The notes: generated by a model not told the origin, from the sequence alone. Counted from the stretch's first letter, positions 1-10,904 are shown. The stretch is DNA of 64,000 bases from Charina bottae (GCA_023362775.1 JALMGJ010000003.1:74819355-74883354); one strand, 5' to 3'. Program-made: numbers and translations.

Positions 1-574
1 GTAAAGTATCCACCTTGTACTATATTTACCTTTACTGTAAACATGTTTTGAAATTCCAGTCTATATACACTTTCAGGAGCAGTAAGCTAGGGAAGTTCTT
101 GTAAATATTCAGACTGCACAAATTTCCTCTCCATTCCTGCAAATAAAAGAAGAAAAGCCAGAAGAAAACTGAAATCTATTCCATCAAGCTGAGTGAGAGA
201 GTTTTTGAAGAGCAAAACCAGATATTTACAATTTCCAAATTATCTTGGAAGAAGAAGGAAAGTCTGGGACTAGGCTAGATAAAATATTTGTCCTTTGGAG
301 TCTAGTTAGAGAAAGGTGTAGAGACTATGGTCAGTTTAATGAAAGAAGATGCATTTTAGCTACAAAATTTACTCACCTTGCAACTACCTATCTACAGCCT
401 TGGTGCTTCAGCCATTTAAGTTACCTTTCACTTGAAACATTTGTGTCATTCATAGAGAAAATGTTTTGGGTAAAGGGGAGAACCACTGTTGGTGATATTT
501 AACAGGCCAGGGAAGCAATCAAGCTATTGCACAGTATAGTACATATTCTCAAATTAAGTCCATTTAAAAACAGG
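1..574. other. No recognisable gene
   Basis: AT-rich single-copy-looking DNA. Short open frames are present but none has a recognisable motif or start context. Confidence 0.5.
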
Positions 575-805
575 AAAGGATGCAATGAGACTATTATATG
601 CACAAAGATGGAAAGATTCTGAAATACCCACAATGAAGGAATGGTTGATGAAGAGGACAGAATTTGCAGAGATGGCAAAACTGACTTGTTTGTTTAGGGA
701 GAAGACAATAAGTACATTTATTAGCAACTGGAAACCCTTTATGGACTTTTTGCCAAAAACGGGGAAAAATGAACTGGTGATTTATGGATTTGATGATTAG
801 AAAGG
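575..805 (+). mobile_element. L1 LINE fragment, C-terminal end of ORF2
   Basis: The frame from 585 to 800 encodes a 71-residue piece with LLYAQRWKD near its start and EMAKLT in the middle. It aligns by eye with the minus-strand frame at 34100-34414, which has the same LLYAQRWKD and QMAKLT blocks and the same FxD ending before the stop. This is the tail of L1 ORF2 after the reverse transcriptase. No poly(A) tail or target duplication is visible, so it is an old truncated scrap. Confidence 0.75.
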
Positions 806-899
806 GTAAAATATGGAAAGAAGGGAATTATGATGTAACCTTAAAGAGGGAGGACAGATGATAATTTATTTGTGACTACTGTAAAGAAGATTGGAAGCT

Positions 900-1700
900 G
901 CTGTGTTGCCAAGAGTCCAAGCCTTGATCAGGAGCCCGAACAATTGATTCTTTTAGATTCAGAGATAATAACACACCAGTGGATAAAGAAACTTAAAGCT
1001 TTATTATAAACTTAAGCAAACAAAGTCAAACAGAAACACAGTTTAAACAGGTTACACAAAGCATAACAAGCATAGCATACAGAAAGAAATACATACATAC
1101 CAAACAAGGTGATACCTTTATTCTCTTGTTGCTACCAGGAACTTGGCTAAGATAGCAGAGAATAACCCCAAAAGGAATGGCTGTTGAGTCCCACAGCACC
1201 CAGCGTCCTGAGCCTGTATCAAAGTTCCCAAACTCCAAAGACAATCCTAAGGTTTTTATCAAAGCCTGGCTCCCAAACCCCGTGACCAAGCCCAGACTGA
1301 CCTTGACTGGGATTCCTCCTGGGGCCTGGCACCTGTCCATGACATCATTCCCAGAGCCTGGGAAGCCATCAGATAAGCCAGTGCCTAAGCATAAACAATT
1401 TCTTATCATTCCCCCCCCCCATTCCAAGCCGCTAGAGGGGTGGCTGGAGGAGTGAACTTATGCTTAAACTTAACAAGCTGGGGGTTTTCTCTCCCCCCAC
1501 TTCCAACAAAGATATGTTCTGGAGGGCTTTTGGAGGAGTGAGTATATTCTTCTTCTCTTCCCCCTCCCATGCCAAGCAGAAATAAAAACAAGCCAATTAA
1601 ACATCAGTATAACTCAAAATAAACTCTAATCTCCTAGGTGTGGGGAAGGAAAATCAAAACATGCCACCTAACTCCTCGAAATACAGAGGTCTTCCGCAGG
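900..1700 (-). mobile_element. Possible solo LTR
   Basis: Read on the minus strand, the block ends with an AATAAA signal (around 985-1000) followed by about 80 bases that could be an R/U5 segment and finish near a TG...CA-type edge. The rest is GC- and C-tract-rich and unlike its AT-rich flanks. No gag, pol or env frame is present and no target duplication was found. It could also be an unrelated GC-rich repeat. The LTR reading is inference. Confidence 0.3.
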
Positions 1701-1885
1701 TTGCCACTACAACTAATGGCTGTATTTTTCTCAAAGATACATGGATGCATCCATGAAATCACCCAGAGTTGATTACAGTCATCCATACCAGCAGTATGGC
1801 TATATTCACGTTGGAAAATGATTCTGGTGGATGGTAGAATTTCTTAAGAATGAAAATTTTAACCATTTTCAAATGCAATTGTATA

Positions 1886-2115
1886 GGCCCTGGCCGCAGC
1901 CTGAAATAAAAAAGCGGCCGGGGCCTTGGACAGGATCGCGCCTATGCGACCTCTCTTGTCACCTTGTAGGCCACTACAGCTGCTTCTTTATACTTTTTTT
2001 CTTTTTCTCTCTTTTTCTTTTCTTTATCTATTTACTATTTTCCTTTACTCTTTTTCTTAAATTTGTACTGCTTTTATAATTGTGTAACCTTCTTCAATAA
2101 ACATTAATTTAAAAA
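1886..2115 (+). mobile_element. Chimeric retrocopy: L2 ORF2 piece joined to an L1-like 3' tail
   Basis: About 75 bases (1886-1965) match the reverse complement of 6085-6150 inside the L2 element of this window, the part coding for the linker after the endonuclease, with only a few differences. The sequence then changes to a C/T-rich stretch and ends with an AATAAA-like signal and an A-rich tail. That tail resembles the L1-type ends at 24769-24940 and 38800-38925. Template switching during reverse transcription would explain it; no target duplication was found. Confidence 0.5.
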
Positions 2116-2374
2116 AATAAAAATGGGAAAGGAGAGGGAAATTGAGGTGACATTGAGCTACTCTATTCTGACCTGGATTTAGCTGAGTGGAAGCTGAGCT
2201 GACTGACCCCAGCTTTGTTTATGGAATCTGGAGTACCTTAGAGTAGTCCACATAAACAGAGTTCAAGTAGACTCTGGATTTAATAAGTCAAAAGTCACAG
2301 TTTAAAAAGTGTGCATGCTTGCAGTGGCACCAGAATTTTGATGTATAGTTTGAAAGTAGTGTTATATTATCAAA

Positions 2375-2700
2375 AGTACCATATATATTCACATATAAGC
2401 ACATCTGTAGATAAGCCGATCCTCGAAATTTTTGTATGTTTTAATTTTCACAATTGTCTTATCCGTGGGTAATCCATGGATTAATCCATTTTTCATGGTA
2501 TTTGGGTTAAAAATGTGAGGATCAACTTATCCATGAATGGGCTTATACACAAGTATATACGGGATATATGGGTACTTTTAAAAAGTGTTACCTTTATATA
2601 TTCACACATAAGCTGAACCATGGATAAGCTGAACCCAATTTTTGTGGTGTATTTTGGCACCTAAAATTCTTGGCTTATTCGTGAGTATATACGATATGTG
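2375..2700. mobile_element. Pair of small inverted-repeat (MITE-like) elements
   Basis: Two related units lie side by side (about 2378-2578 and 2590-2700). Each begins with a TATATATTCACA-type sequence followed by ATAAGC, and ends with the reverse complement (GCTTAT followed by a GTATATACG-type end). Inside, ATAAGC repeats as GATAAGC. The inverted ends suggest a non-autonomous DNA transposon, decayed. Superfamily not determined. Confidence 0.5.
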
Positions 2701-3340
2701 AGAATGAATTATTGAAATGCATAGCTAATTAGACTTTTAAAAAAACATTCTACCCTTCCTCTACTAATAAACAAACACAATAAATATAGCTATCCCATTT
2801 TTCTTTACTATCTGTACAATAGCTCTGTGAAATAGGCTGAAAGGCATTGATTTGACCAATGCTACTTTATCACCTTTGTAGGTCACTGGAGAAATTAACC
2901 AAAGTTTTCTTTACAATATACTTAAACTTTGCATTACTGGAAAATCTAGTGGGATGATTATAAAAATTCCTAACTGTTCAATTTCTTATATAAGAAATAA
3001 GAATCACACCGTATTGACCTCAACTAGGAAGTGGAAACTTGGAAAAATCTAATTGAGTCAGATTTTTTTAAAAAAATTATGGGGGCTAGAATAGACTATC
3101 TGCAAATTGTGTATGATAAAGATAATATTTGATAGCAAATGAACAAAAATGAGGTTGGAAGATTCAACCCCTATAGGGGATGCTAAAAATCTATTGAATA
3201 TTGCATCCTTGTTTTAACCTAAAGACCATAGGCCAAAATAAATAAAATGTAGATTTCAATTCACATATACAAAGACTGGAAATAATTGGAAATTTAGAAA
3301 AAGACATTTCTGGAAATATTTTTTTTTTTAAAAATAGACT
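2701..3340. other. AT-rich DNA, nothing recognised
   Basis: No open frame with recognisable content and no repeat edges were seen. Confidence 0.4.
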
Positions 3341-3474
3341 CAAGCAACAAGCTCAAGTAACAGCAATCCAGGACCATCAGCACATCAGCGACTCTTACTT
3401 TGTTCCTTCTGCTGATGACATGAGCCTGTCAGATACTGTCAATGTAATTACAGAAAATTGCTACAGGATAAACA

Positions 3475-3597
3475 TCAATGTATTTTGAAGAGTAATTTTG
3501 CTGCAGCCTCAGGATCCTTTCTGCTTGTCAGATAAGCACCAATTTTAGCTCCTTGCTTTTTGGCAAGCTCAAGTAGTTGTAAAACCACTTCATCCAT
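3475..3597 (-). pseudogene. Unrecognised 40-codon frame, possible exon or processed pseudogene
   Basis: The minus strand has ATG (3597) in a fair context (A at -3, G at +4) and runs 40 codons to TGA. The product has LLELAKKQGAKIGAYL followed by SRKDPEAAAKLL, which looks like an ordinary globular helical protein and unlike any element here. Just upstream another frame reads YWRSLVNSSSKERVSKEEG, as if one frameshift separates two parts of one coding sequence (about 3475-3690). No splice sites, poly(A) tail or family could be assigned. Chance remains possible. Confidence 0.3.
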
Positions 3598-3862
3598 TTT
3601 CCTTCTTCCTTAGACACTCTTTCTTTGGAAGATGAGTTCACAAGGGATCTCCAGTACTTCTTCCCCTGAGCAAGCATGGTATTAGAATAAGCCACAGATC
3701 TGAATAAACCTATCTAGATTGAAGATCTAGAGTACTAAAAATATTTTCGTTACCTTAATGTTATTTCATTTCCATACATTTCTGAACTTATTACTATTAA
3801 TCATAGGTTTCATTTGTGTACAAAATTCACCCTTTTCTTTAACTGGAGTTCTCACTTAATAT

Positions 3863-3909
<47 letters not shown>

Positions 3910-4077
3910 TATTTCTAACTTATATCACCGCCCATCTCCCCCCATTTCCAGAGGGGACTCTGGGCGGTTTACACAAAGCCAGCAATTAAAACATATAAAA
4001 AATTTATAAAATACAGTAGATAAATTAATTAAATATATAAGACCCAAGAGGCTCTGATGTTAGGTTTTAAAAGAACT

Positions 4078-5603
4078 CTACGGAGCAAGCCAACCCCAAG
4101 AGGAGCTATTACTCCCCCCATCCCAAGCGAGGTGACAGAGCCAGGTCTTCAGTTGTTTCCGGAAGGTCATAAGTGTGGGGGCTTGCCTCACCTCCAGGGG
4201 CAGAATATTCCAGAGGGTGGGTGCCACTGCCGAGAAGGCCCGCCTCCTGGACCCCGTCAGATGGAATTCTCTTGTAGACGGGGTCCGCAGCAAGCCCTCT
4301 CTGCATAACCGGGTGGAGCGGGTCGATGCTCTGGGGATGAGGCGGTCCTTTAGGTAACCTGGTCCCATGCCATGTAGGGCTTTAAAGGTGACAACCAACA
4401 CCTTGAATTGGACCCAGAAGCAAACCGGTAACCAATGCAACTCGTGCAGCAGAGGTGTCACATGTGCCGACCTTGGGGCACCCATAACTGCACGGGCAGC
4501 TGCATTCTGGACCAGTTGAAGCTTCTGGATACTCTTCAAGGGTAGCCCCATGTAGAGTGCATTGCAATAGTCTATATGGGAGATGACCAGGGCATGAGTG
4601 ACTGTACGGAGGGCATCTCGGTCCAGGAAAGGGCGTAGCTGGCGTACAACTCGAAGTTGTACAAATGCCCTTCTGGCCACGGCTGCCACCTGCTCTTCAA
4701 GCAGGAGTCGTGAGTCCAGAAGGACACCCAGGTTCCGCACTTTGTCTGAACGGGGTAGTGCCACCCCGTCCAGATCTAAAGATGACAACTCCCTGGATCT
4801 CGAGGCACCATCAATCCACAGCCACTATGTCTTACCAGGGTTCAGCTGAAGCCTGTTGTTCCCCATCCAGGCCCCCACACCCTTCAGACACTGAGAAAAG
4901 GCAGCCACTGCATCACTTAACTCACCCGGGATGGAGATATATAGTTGAGTATCATCAGCATATTGATGATACCTCATCCCGTGTTGGTAGATGATCTCAC
5001 CCAGCATTTCATGTAGATATTAAATAGGAGAGGGGAGAGAACTGAACCCTGCGGCACCCCACAAAGTAGGGGCCGAGTGTCGGACCTCTAATCTCCTATT
5101 ACCACCGATTGGGATCGGCACTGGAGAAAGGAGGTGAACCAGCGTAAAACCACGCCGCCCACCCCCAACCCCCTAAGCCATCCCAAAAGGATACCATGGT
5201 CGATGGTATCGAAAGCCGCTGAGAGGTCAAGAAGAGCCAGGATGGATGCACTGCCTCCATCCCGCGCTCGCCAGAGATCATCAGTAAGTGCAACCAATGC
5301 AGTTTCTACCCCATATCCCGGCCTGAATCCTGACTGAAAGGGGTCTAGATAATCCGTATCATCCAAAATCCTCTGGAGCTGTAATGCCACCACTTTCTCA
5401 ACCACCTTCCCCAAAAAGGGGAGGTGGGAGACAGGACGAAAGTTATCCAACACTGTAGGGTCCAGCAATGGCTTCTTGAGGAGGGGGTGCACCAGCGCCT
5501 CCTTAAAAGCTGCCGGGAACACTCCCTCTCTCAAGGATGTAAGAACCATCGCATGGACCCAGCCACATGTCACCTCACTGGCTGCTTTCACCAGGAGGGG
5601 CAT
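4078..5603 (-). pseudogene. L2 ORF2, reverse transcriptase half, frameshifted
   Basis: Fragments in order are 5603-5088 (NFRPVSHLPFLGKVVEK, FQSGFRPG, LLDLSAAFDTIDH with the first catalytic aspartate), 5007-4825 (the YADDTQLY catalytic block) and 4788-4078 (the C-terminal region with SHIDYCNALYMGLPLKS and the WNILPLEVRQAPT block). The first piece is out of frame with the other two. A stop separates the second and third. The protein cannot be made as one chain. Confidence 0.8.
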
Positions 5604-7189
5604 GGGTCAAGATGACAGGTAGTGGCCCTTACAGTCCGGAGGATCCTGTCCACTTCCTCAGGCCCAACAGGATCAAACTGTTCCCAGATAACTGGGCACG
5701 GACATTCCCTCGGCATCTCCCCAGACCATCCATCACGCTTGGAGTCCAACTTAGAACGAATCTGAGCGATTTTATCCATCAGATGCTCTGAAAATTCCTC
5801 CGCATGGCCCTGCAGGTGGGTCACCGGGCCCACCTTACCTAGGAGAGATCGAGTAATCCTAAACAGGGCCGTCGGGCGGCATTCTGCGGACGCAATAAGA
5901 GCGGAGAAATATTGGCGTTTCGCCGCTCTTACCGCCACAAGGTAGGCCTTAACTGCGGCTCTAGCTTGTGTTCGGTCTGATTCGGTCTTTGTCTTTCTCC
6001 AGCGGCGCTCTAGACGTCTCTTAACCCTCTTCAGTACCCTCAATCCCTCCGTATACCACAGGGAATATCGGGTCGGATGGGACAAGAGAGGTCTCATAGG
6101 CGCGATCCTGTCCAAGGCCCTGGCCGCTTTTTTATTCCAGGCTGCGGCCAGGACCTCCGCTGGACCGTGCATTAGATCCTCGGATATAACCCCCAGCTCC
6201 CTCTGAAACCCTATTTGGTCCATTAGTCTCCAGGGGCGGACCAGACGAATGGGTCCAGCCTCCCTGTGGAGTGGGGCAGCATATGAGAATCTCAGGGTCA
6301 CCAGGGCATGATCTGACCATGACAACGGGGAAAGATGCAACTCTCCCCCCAGATCACCTTGCCACTGCTCCGACAGGAAAACCAAGTCCAGAGTGAGGCC
6401 ACTGTCTCGAGTCGGGTCCCGAATAATCTGGACCAGGCCCATGGCTGCCATGGTAGCCATGAACTCCCGAGCTGTCTCCGAGGCAGGTCCCAGGGACGGC
6501 AGATTGAAATCCCCCAGAACCATAAGTCTGGGGAATTCCACCGCCAACCCCGAAACAGCCTCCAGCAGCTCGGGCAGGGAGGTTGCTACACAGCAGGGAG
6601 GCTGGTACAGCAGCAACACTCCCAACTGCTCTCGGGAACCCAACTTGAAGAACAGAGTCTCACATCCGGCCACCTGTGGAGCCATGCCCCTGTAGGCCAC
6701 TATAGACTCTCGGATGACAACTGCCACCCCGCCTCCCCTACCCCGATGTCTCGGCTGGTGCCATACCTGAAACCCGGCCGGGCAGATCTCCGAGAGGGCA
6801 ACCCCTCCTCCAGGGCCCAGCCAGGTCTCGGTAATACATGCCAGGTCAGCCCCCTCCTCCGCGATCAAATCACATATGAGGGGGCCCTTGTTATTAACCG
6901 ACCTGGCATTAAGCATCAACAGCCGGAAATCAGGGCACTCGAGGATCCGCTGACCAGGGCCTAGGTTTGAACCCGGAGGGCCGGAACACACCACCGGTAA
7001 TAAACACTGGGGGCGTCTTCCCCAATGATGGCCTGCCCTCCGGTTCCCGCCATAACATCCCCGACCCGTCACCACTTCAATAGGACAATCTGCCCCAGAG
7101 CCCCTAGAGTTATGAGGCCCAGTTGCCTCCACCACCAGACCTCTGAAAACCCTAGATTGAAACAGGGGCCCCCTCTCCCATGCACACAT
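5588..7189 (-). pseudogene. L2 ORF2, endonuclease half
   Basis: The 533-residue frame holds an apurinic-like (EEP) endonuclease: LNARSVNNK and DLACITETWLGPGGG near residues 90-130, a GDFN block near residue 225 and SDHALVTLRF near residue 300. These correspond to the asparagine, glutamate, aspartate and histidine signature sites of LINE endonucleases. A basic, arginine-rich linker follows. The frame then runs out at 5588 while the reverse transcriptase continues in another frame at 5603, so one frameshift separates them. A chance extension of the frame may precede the true start. Confidence 0.8.
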
Positions 7190-8385
7190 CTTCCTAACTC
7201 AGTCAACCTCAGGGGGCAGTAAGGTCACCAGCGTACCAGCGTATGCTTTTGGCGCCAGTAGAACCTAACCACCCCCTAACCACTCACTCCACACTCACTA
7301 CGCACCCCTTCAGCTTCTCTCACTGGTCGAAGGGGCACCATCCACTCCTGCCCACCGCCTGTCTCTCACTCAGGGGTGGGCACTCTAATATACAATCACA
7401 CAACTCTGGCCTCCTCCAGAGTCTCTCACACCCAGGAGGGATACCACTCTCATACCAGGGGGACCCCAGGTCTCTGCCACCTCTAACAAATGGGGGAGAA
7501 TAGGAGACGTCCTCCAAACCGAAGCTCCTTCTTCATAATCCTCTTGTTGAATCTGGGATTATTTAAAGACGATAAAAGTCTTGGGGTTATTTAAGATGAT
7601 AAAAGTCTTGGAGGACCCCACCAGAACTGTAGGGGGTCCACTAGCGTCTGCTAAGATCTTACAGGTCCACAGCATAGTCAAAAGGAACAAAACACGTGGA
7701 ATACACTGCTATTATTCAGGCCTTCTGCACTCCGAAGTCTCCAAAGCTCGACATCACGATGTTACAATGTTGCGCCGCCATCAAGCACCCCCACCGCCAC
7801 TCTTCCGGGGGGGTCCAATAACTCCAAAGTAGCAGTAAATTCACCGGGGAGCCACCTCTATCTGCAGGGGGTTCCACCCGGGTCCACAGCAAAAAAACCC
7901 AAGAACATAGAGTTTTCTGCTGACTGTTACTACCGTCTGCTACATAGAGTACTGCCGCTGGGCTTCGCCCTTGTCGTCAATGCTTCACGACACTCCGCCG
8001 CTGCCCACACTCTCTTGTTTCTCCAAAGAGGCCAGCCAATTCCCAGGTAATAATAGGTAATAGTAGGCAATAGCAGAGGTCCATTCGGGATCACCATCTG
8101 GTGCAGGGGGTCTGTCTGGGTCCGCCAGGCTCAACAGCCGCCGTCTCTATGTCCCGCCACTCAGCTGTGTTCCGCCACTCAGCTGCTCGCTCTGCCGTTC
8201 CCTCCAGAGAGAGTCCAACCGTCTCCTTACTCGACTACAAGCTCTCAGAAAAGCCGAGGAACCCACAAAATTCTCTCCCTAAACCCCCAATCAACACAGT
8301 GGGGCGGGAGAAAGATAGAAAACCGGGGTTTTAGGAGACCAGGATCCCTCTCGTCCCGGAGCAGTAACTAGCGACTGCTCCCACT
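7190..8385 (-). promoter_or_regulatory. L2 5' untranslated and promoter region
   Basis: About 1.2 kb of GC-rich sequence precedes the endonuclease frame and lacks a long open frame in the sense direction. Its position and composition fit an internal RNA polymerase II promoter of a full-length LINE. Function is inferred from position only. Confidence 0.5.
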
Positions 8386-8397
8386 CGCCATCTTGGA
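8386..8397 (-). promoter_or_regulatory. YY1-like site at the L2 5' end
   Basis: Read on the minus strand the very start of the element is TCCAAGATGGCG. This matches the core AAGATGGC recognised by YY1, which sits at the same place in the mammalian L1 5' end and sets its start site. Finding it exactly at the edge of homology supports this being the true 5' end. Binding is inferred. Confidence 0.5.
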
Positions 8398-8468
8398 TCT
8401 TTCTCATTGATCATGATGATCAATATCATCATTTGGTTTCAATGATAGGATGTTACTGCATTTAAATA

Positions 8469-9225
8469 TAGGCTGACCATACATCCCATTTTGAATGGGA
8501 CAGTCCCGTTTTTTTAGCATTTTTCAACCGTTCCATCGTTTTCATAAAAATCTCAATTTTGTCCTGTTTTTCAAACCCAGCGGGAATGGCGTAGAAGGAG
8601 GATCCAAGCCAGAGCACAGACCAGGTGGCAGGGTTTGCAGGCAGGAGCCAATCGCATGGACCGGAGGGTGGGGTTTGCAGGCAGGAGCCAATCGCATGGA
8701 ACAGGGGGTGGGGTTTGCAGGCAGGAGCCAAATGCGCAGACCGTGGGGCGGGGTTTGCAGGCGGGAGCCAATCGCATGGACCGGGGGACGGGGTTTGCAG
8801 GCGGGAGCCAATTGCATGGACCGGGGGTGGGGTTTGCAGGCGGGAGCCAATCGCGTGTACCAGGGGCGGGGTTTGCAGGTGGGAGCCAACCGCACGTACC
8901 AGGGGCAGGCTTTGCAGGCGGGAGCCAATCGCGTGGACCGGGGGTGGGGTTTACAGGCGGGAGCCAATCACGCAGACCGGGGGGGTGGGGTTTGCAGGCG
9001 GGAGCCAATCATGCGGGCCAGGGGTGGGGTTTGCAGGTGGGAGCCAACTGCACGTACTGGGGGCAGGCTTTGCAGGCGGGAGCCAATCGCGCGGACCGGG
9101 GGTGGGATTTGCAGGTGGGAGCCAATCACGTGGGCCAGAGGGCGGGGACCCCTGTCTCTTTCATGAATACAGAATATTACATAAGACCCTGTCCCATTTT
9201 GCCATCCTGAAATATGGTCAGCCTA
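8469..9225. mobile_element. Non-autonomous hAT-type element carrying a minisatellite
   Basis: Perfect 13-bp terminal inverted repeats (TAGGCTGACCATA at 8469, its complement ending at 9225) are flanked by identical 8-bp duplications TTTAAATA (8461-8468 and 9226-9233). Eight-base duplications are the hAT signature. Subterminal blocks (CCCATTTTG/CAAAATGGG and GGGACAG/CTGTCCC) extend the inverted symmetry. The ends remind me of the Tip100/Zaphod group. There is no transposase frame; the interior is almost entirely tandem repeat. Confidence 0.85.
8641..9147. repeat. 40-bp GC-rich minisatellite, 13 units
   Basis: Thirteen head-to-tail units of 39-41 bp, each built as GGAGCCAAT-CGC plus about 10 variable bases plus a GGGGNGGGG box plus TTTGCAG. 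Every unit joins a CCAAT-box-like motif to a GC-box-like motif. A unit variant with GGGGCAGGCTTTGCAG occurs only at units 7 and 11, so a four-unit (about 158 bp) higher-order duplication has occurred. The array sits inside the hAT-type element. Confidence 0.9.
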
Positions 9226-9233
9226 TTTAAATA

Positions 9234-9949
9234 CATCTCAGAACAGTCATAAGGGAAAGTTCTGCTTAGTGTCAGCACATAAGGTGACCTCCATATATTT
9301 CATCCTGATAAACCTGGGATCTGAGTCATTGTATATAGCAAGCAATTAAAATGTCTCCGTCTAACTACACTAACTCAATGCACCATATGGTTTGGAAGGG
9401 AATTCAGGCTAGCTATACAGGTTAGTGATAGAGCACATTTTTTTATGCCCCAGGTTCAAGCCATTATATTTCCAGTCAAAAAAATCTTATATATCAGAAT
9501 TTGAAAGAGACCTTAGAGAGTCATTGGCCTTCAAAATCAGTTAATCTGGCCATCTGGACCAAAACTCTAATTCAATATAAGCTTTATACATTTATATTGC
9601 TCAATGCTATGGGGAGAATAAAGAGTCTATGCTGCCCTGAACTACTTTATGACCCTAGAGTAATGCCAGATTTTAATGGGTTAGGGTTAGGGTTAGAAAG
9701 CCACACCTTACAGATGACAAGTAGCCAATCTATATCTCAAGGGTGAGGGAGAGATGAGAACTGTGGCTGCACAAACCTCACATTGCATTAAGCAATTATT
9801 GAATAAACCACAGTTGGCTGAATTCACATAGCGCACTACCCGAAAACTAAAAAAGGTTAGGGAGGCCCTTAATATGGCAAAGAGGCTGAATGTCTGTCTG
9901 TCTGCCTGCCTATCATCCCCATATTCCTGATCCTTCCTTTTCCTATATT
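9234..9949. other. Unique DNA with a short telomere-like run
   Basis: No gene seen. At 9678-9696 there are three consecutive GGGTTA units, a minimal interstitial telomere-like run that could be chance. Open frames here lack known motifs. Confidence 0.45.
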
Positions 9950-10040
9950 TAGTTAATTATTATTATTTATTATTATTATTTATTCAATTTATCCCCGCCC
10001 ATCTCCCCAAACAGGGGACTCTGGGCCGGTTACAACAGAA
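9950..10040 (-). mobile_element. L2 3' end, short
   Basis: A TTATTA/ATTT-type tail is followed by the hairpin block CCGCCCATCTCCCC...GGGGACTCTGGGC seen at every L2 3' end of this window. Only about 90 bp are retained. Confidence 0.7.
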
Positions 10041-10419
10041 TTAATGAATAATACATCTCCTACCTAGCCCATATTGCTTGTCCTTGTTCGTGGGAGTTGA
10101 AATCTGGAATTGAAGTTTACCTCCCAGTACTAAGCAATGCAGACTGTTTGCTTTCCAATGTTTCCTAAAGTTTTGATAGTTAGAACATACTGTACCATTT
10201 TGATTACAATGAGAGGATCTCTTTTTTTCACACTCAAGGAACTACATGCATATGGTAGACACCTTTTTAAAGTTGATTCAGAATCTATTGTTGGCACAGA
10301 ATGCAAGAGACAGGCTGCTGGAGGTAGAGCCCATCACTGTAGGATTGCTATTATTTTCTCACCTGCATTGATTGCAATTAGCCTCTGGTCCAATTCAAAG
10401 GGCTGGTCATTACCGATTG

Positions 10420-10796
10420 TTGTTTATTCGTTCAGTCGCTTCCGACTCTTCATGACTTCATGGACCAGCCCACGCCAGAGCTTCCTGTCGGCTGTCACCA
10501 TCCCCAGCTCCCCCATGGTTGAGTCCGTCACCTCCAGAATATCATCCATCCATCTTGCCCTTGGTCGGCCCCTCTTCGTTTTCCCTTCCACTTTCCCTAG
10601 CATCAGCTTCTTCTCCAGGGTATCCTGTCTTCTCATTATGTGGCCAAAGTACTTCAGTTTTGCCTTTAATATCATTCCCTCAAGTGAGCAGTCTGGCTTT
10701 ATTTCCTGGAGTATGGACTGGTTTGATCTTCTTGCAGTCCAAGGCACTCTCAGAATTTTCCTCCAACACCACAGATCAAAAGCATCTATCTTCCTT
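10420..10796 (-). mobile_element. BovB LINE 3' fragment
   Basis: The minus strand encodes the C-terminal end of BovB ORF2: PWTARRSNQSIL, then KAKLKYFGHIMRR, then GRPRARWMDDILE, ending KSRKRLNE. The same variant (ILKAKLKYFGHIMRRQDTLEKK) occurs at 16859-17342, whereas the copies at 15175 and 38943 have MLKLKLKYFGHLMRREDSLEKT. Two BovB subfamilies are therefore present. The copy is 5' truncated at about 10796. Confidence 0.85.
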
Positions 10797-10904
10797 TATT
10801 ATACTAAAACATAGTATAATATGACATTATAGCAGTAACCAGTTACAGTTCTATATATACTTATCTAACAGAAATACTATTCAAGGACGTATTTATTTCT
10901 AATA

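Larger units (their letters stand above)
3858..8400 (-). mobile_element. Near full-length L2-type LINE, inactive
   Basis: A 4.5-kb non-LTR retrotransposon read right to left: GC-rich 5' region (8400-7190), endonuclease part of ORF2, reverse transcriptase part, and a 3' end with the L2-type hairpin and an (ATTT)n tail at 3858-3912. The RT wording (LLDLSAAFDTIDH, YADDTQLY) and the C-terminal ALWNILP...FRKQLKTWL block match the L2 branch of the CR1 group and not CR1 proper. ORF2 is split over three frames. A possible short target duplication (TTCTCA) lies on both sides but is imperfect. No separate ORF1 was identified. Confidence 0.8.

Noticed and set aside
4598..4994. Plus-strand frames over the L2 element
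   Set aside because: Antisense shadows of L2 ORF2, with arginine/serine-rich products and no motifs.
8400..8460. ATGATCAATATCATCATT-type small palindrome next to the L2 5' end
   Set aside because: Too short and AT-rich to distinguish from chance.
8641..9147. CRISPR array
   Set aside because: The repeats are contiguous with no unique spacers, lie in a transposon with 8-bp duplications, and the DNA is vertebrate.
8495..9230. Several overlapping 140-220 codon frames on both strands
   Set aside because: They are translations of the 40-bp minisatellite, which lacks stops in many frames because the unit is GC-rich. Repetitive products in all frames argue against coding.
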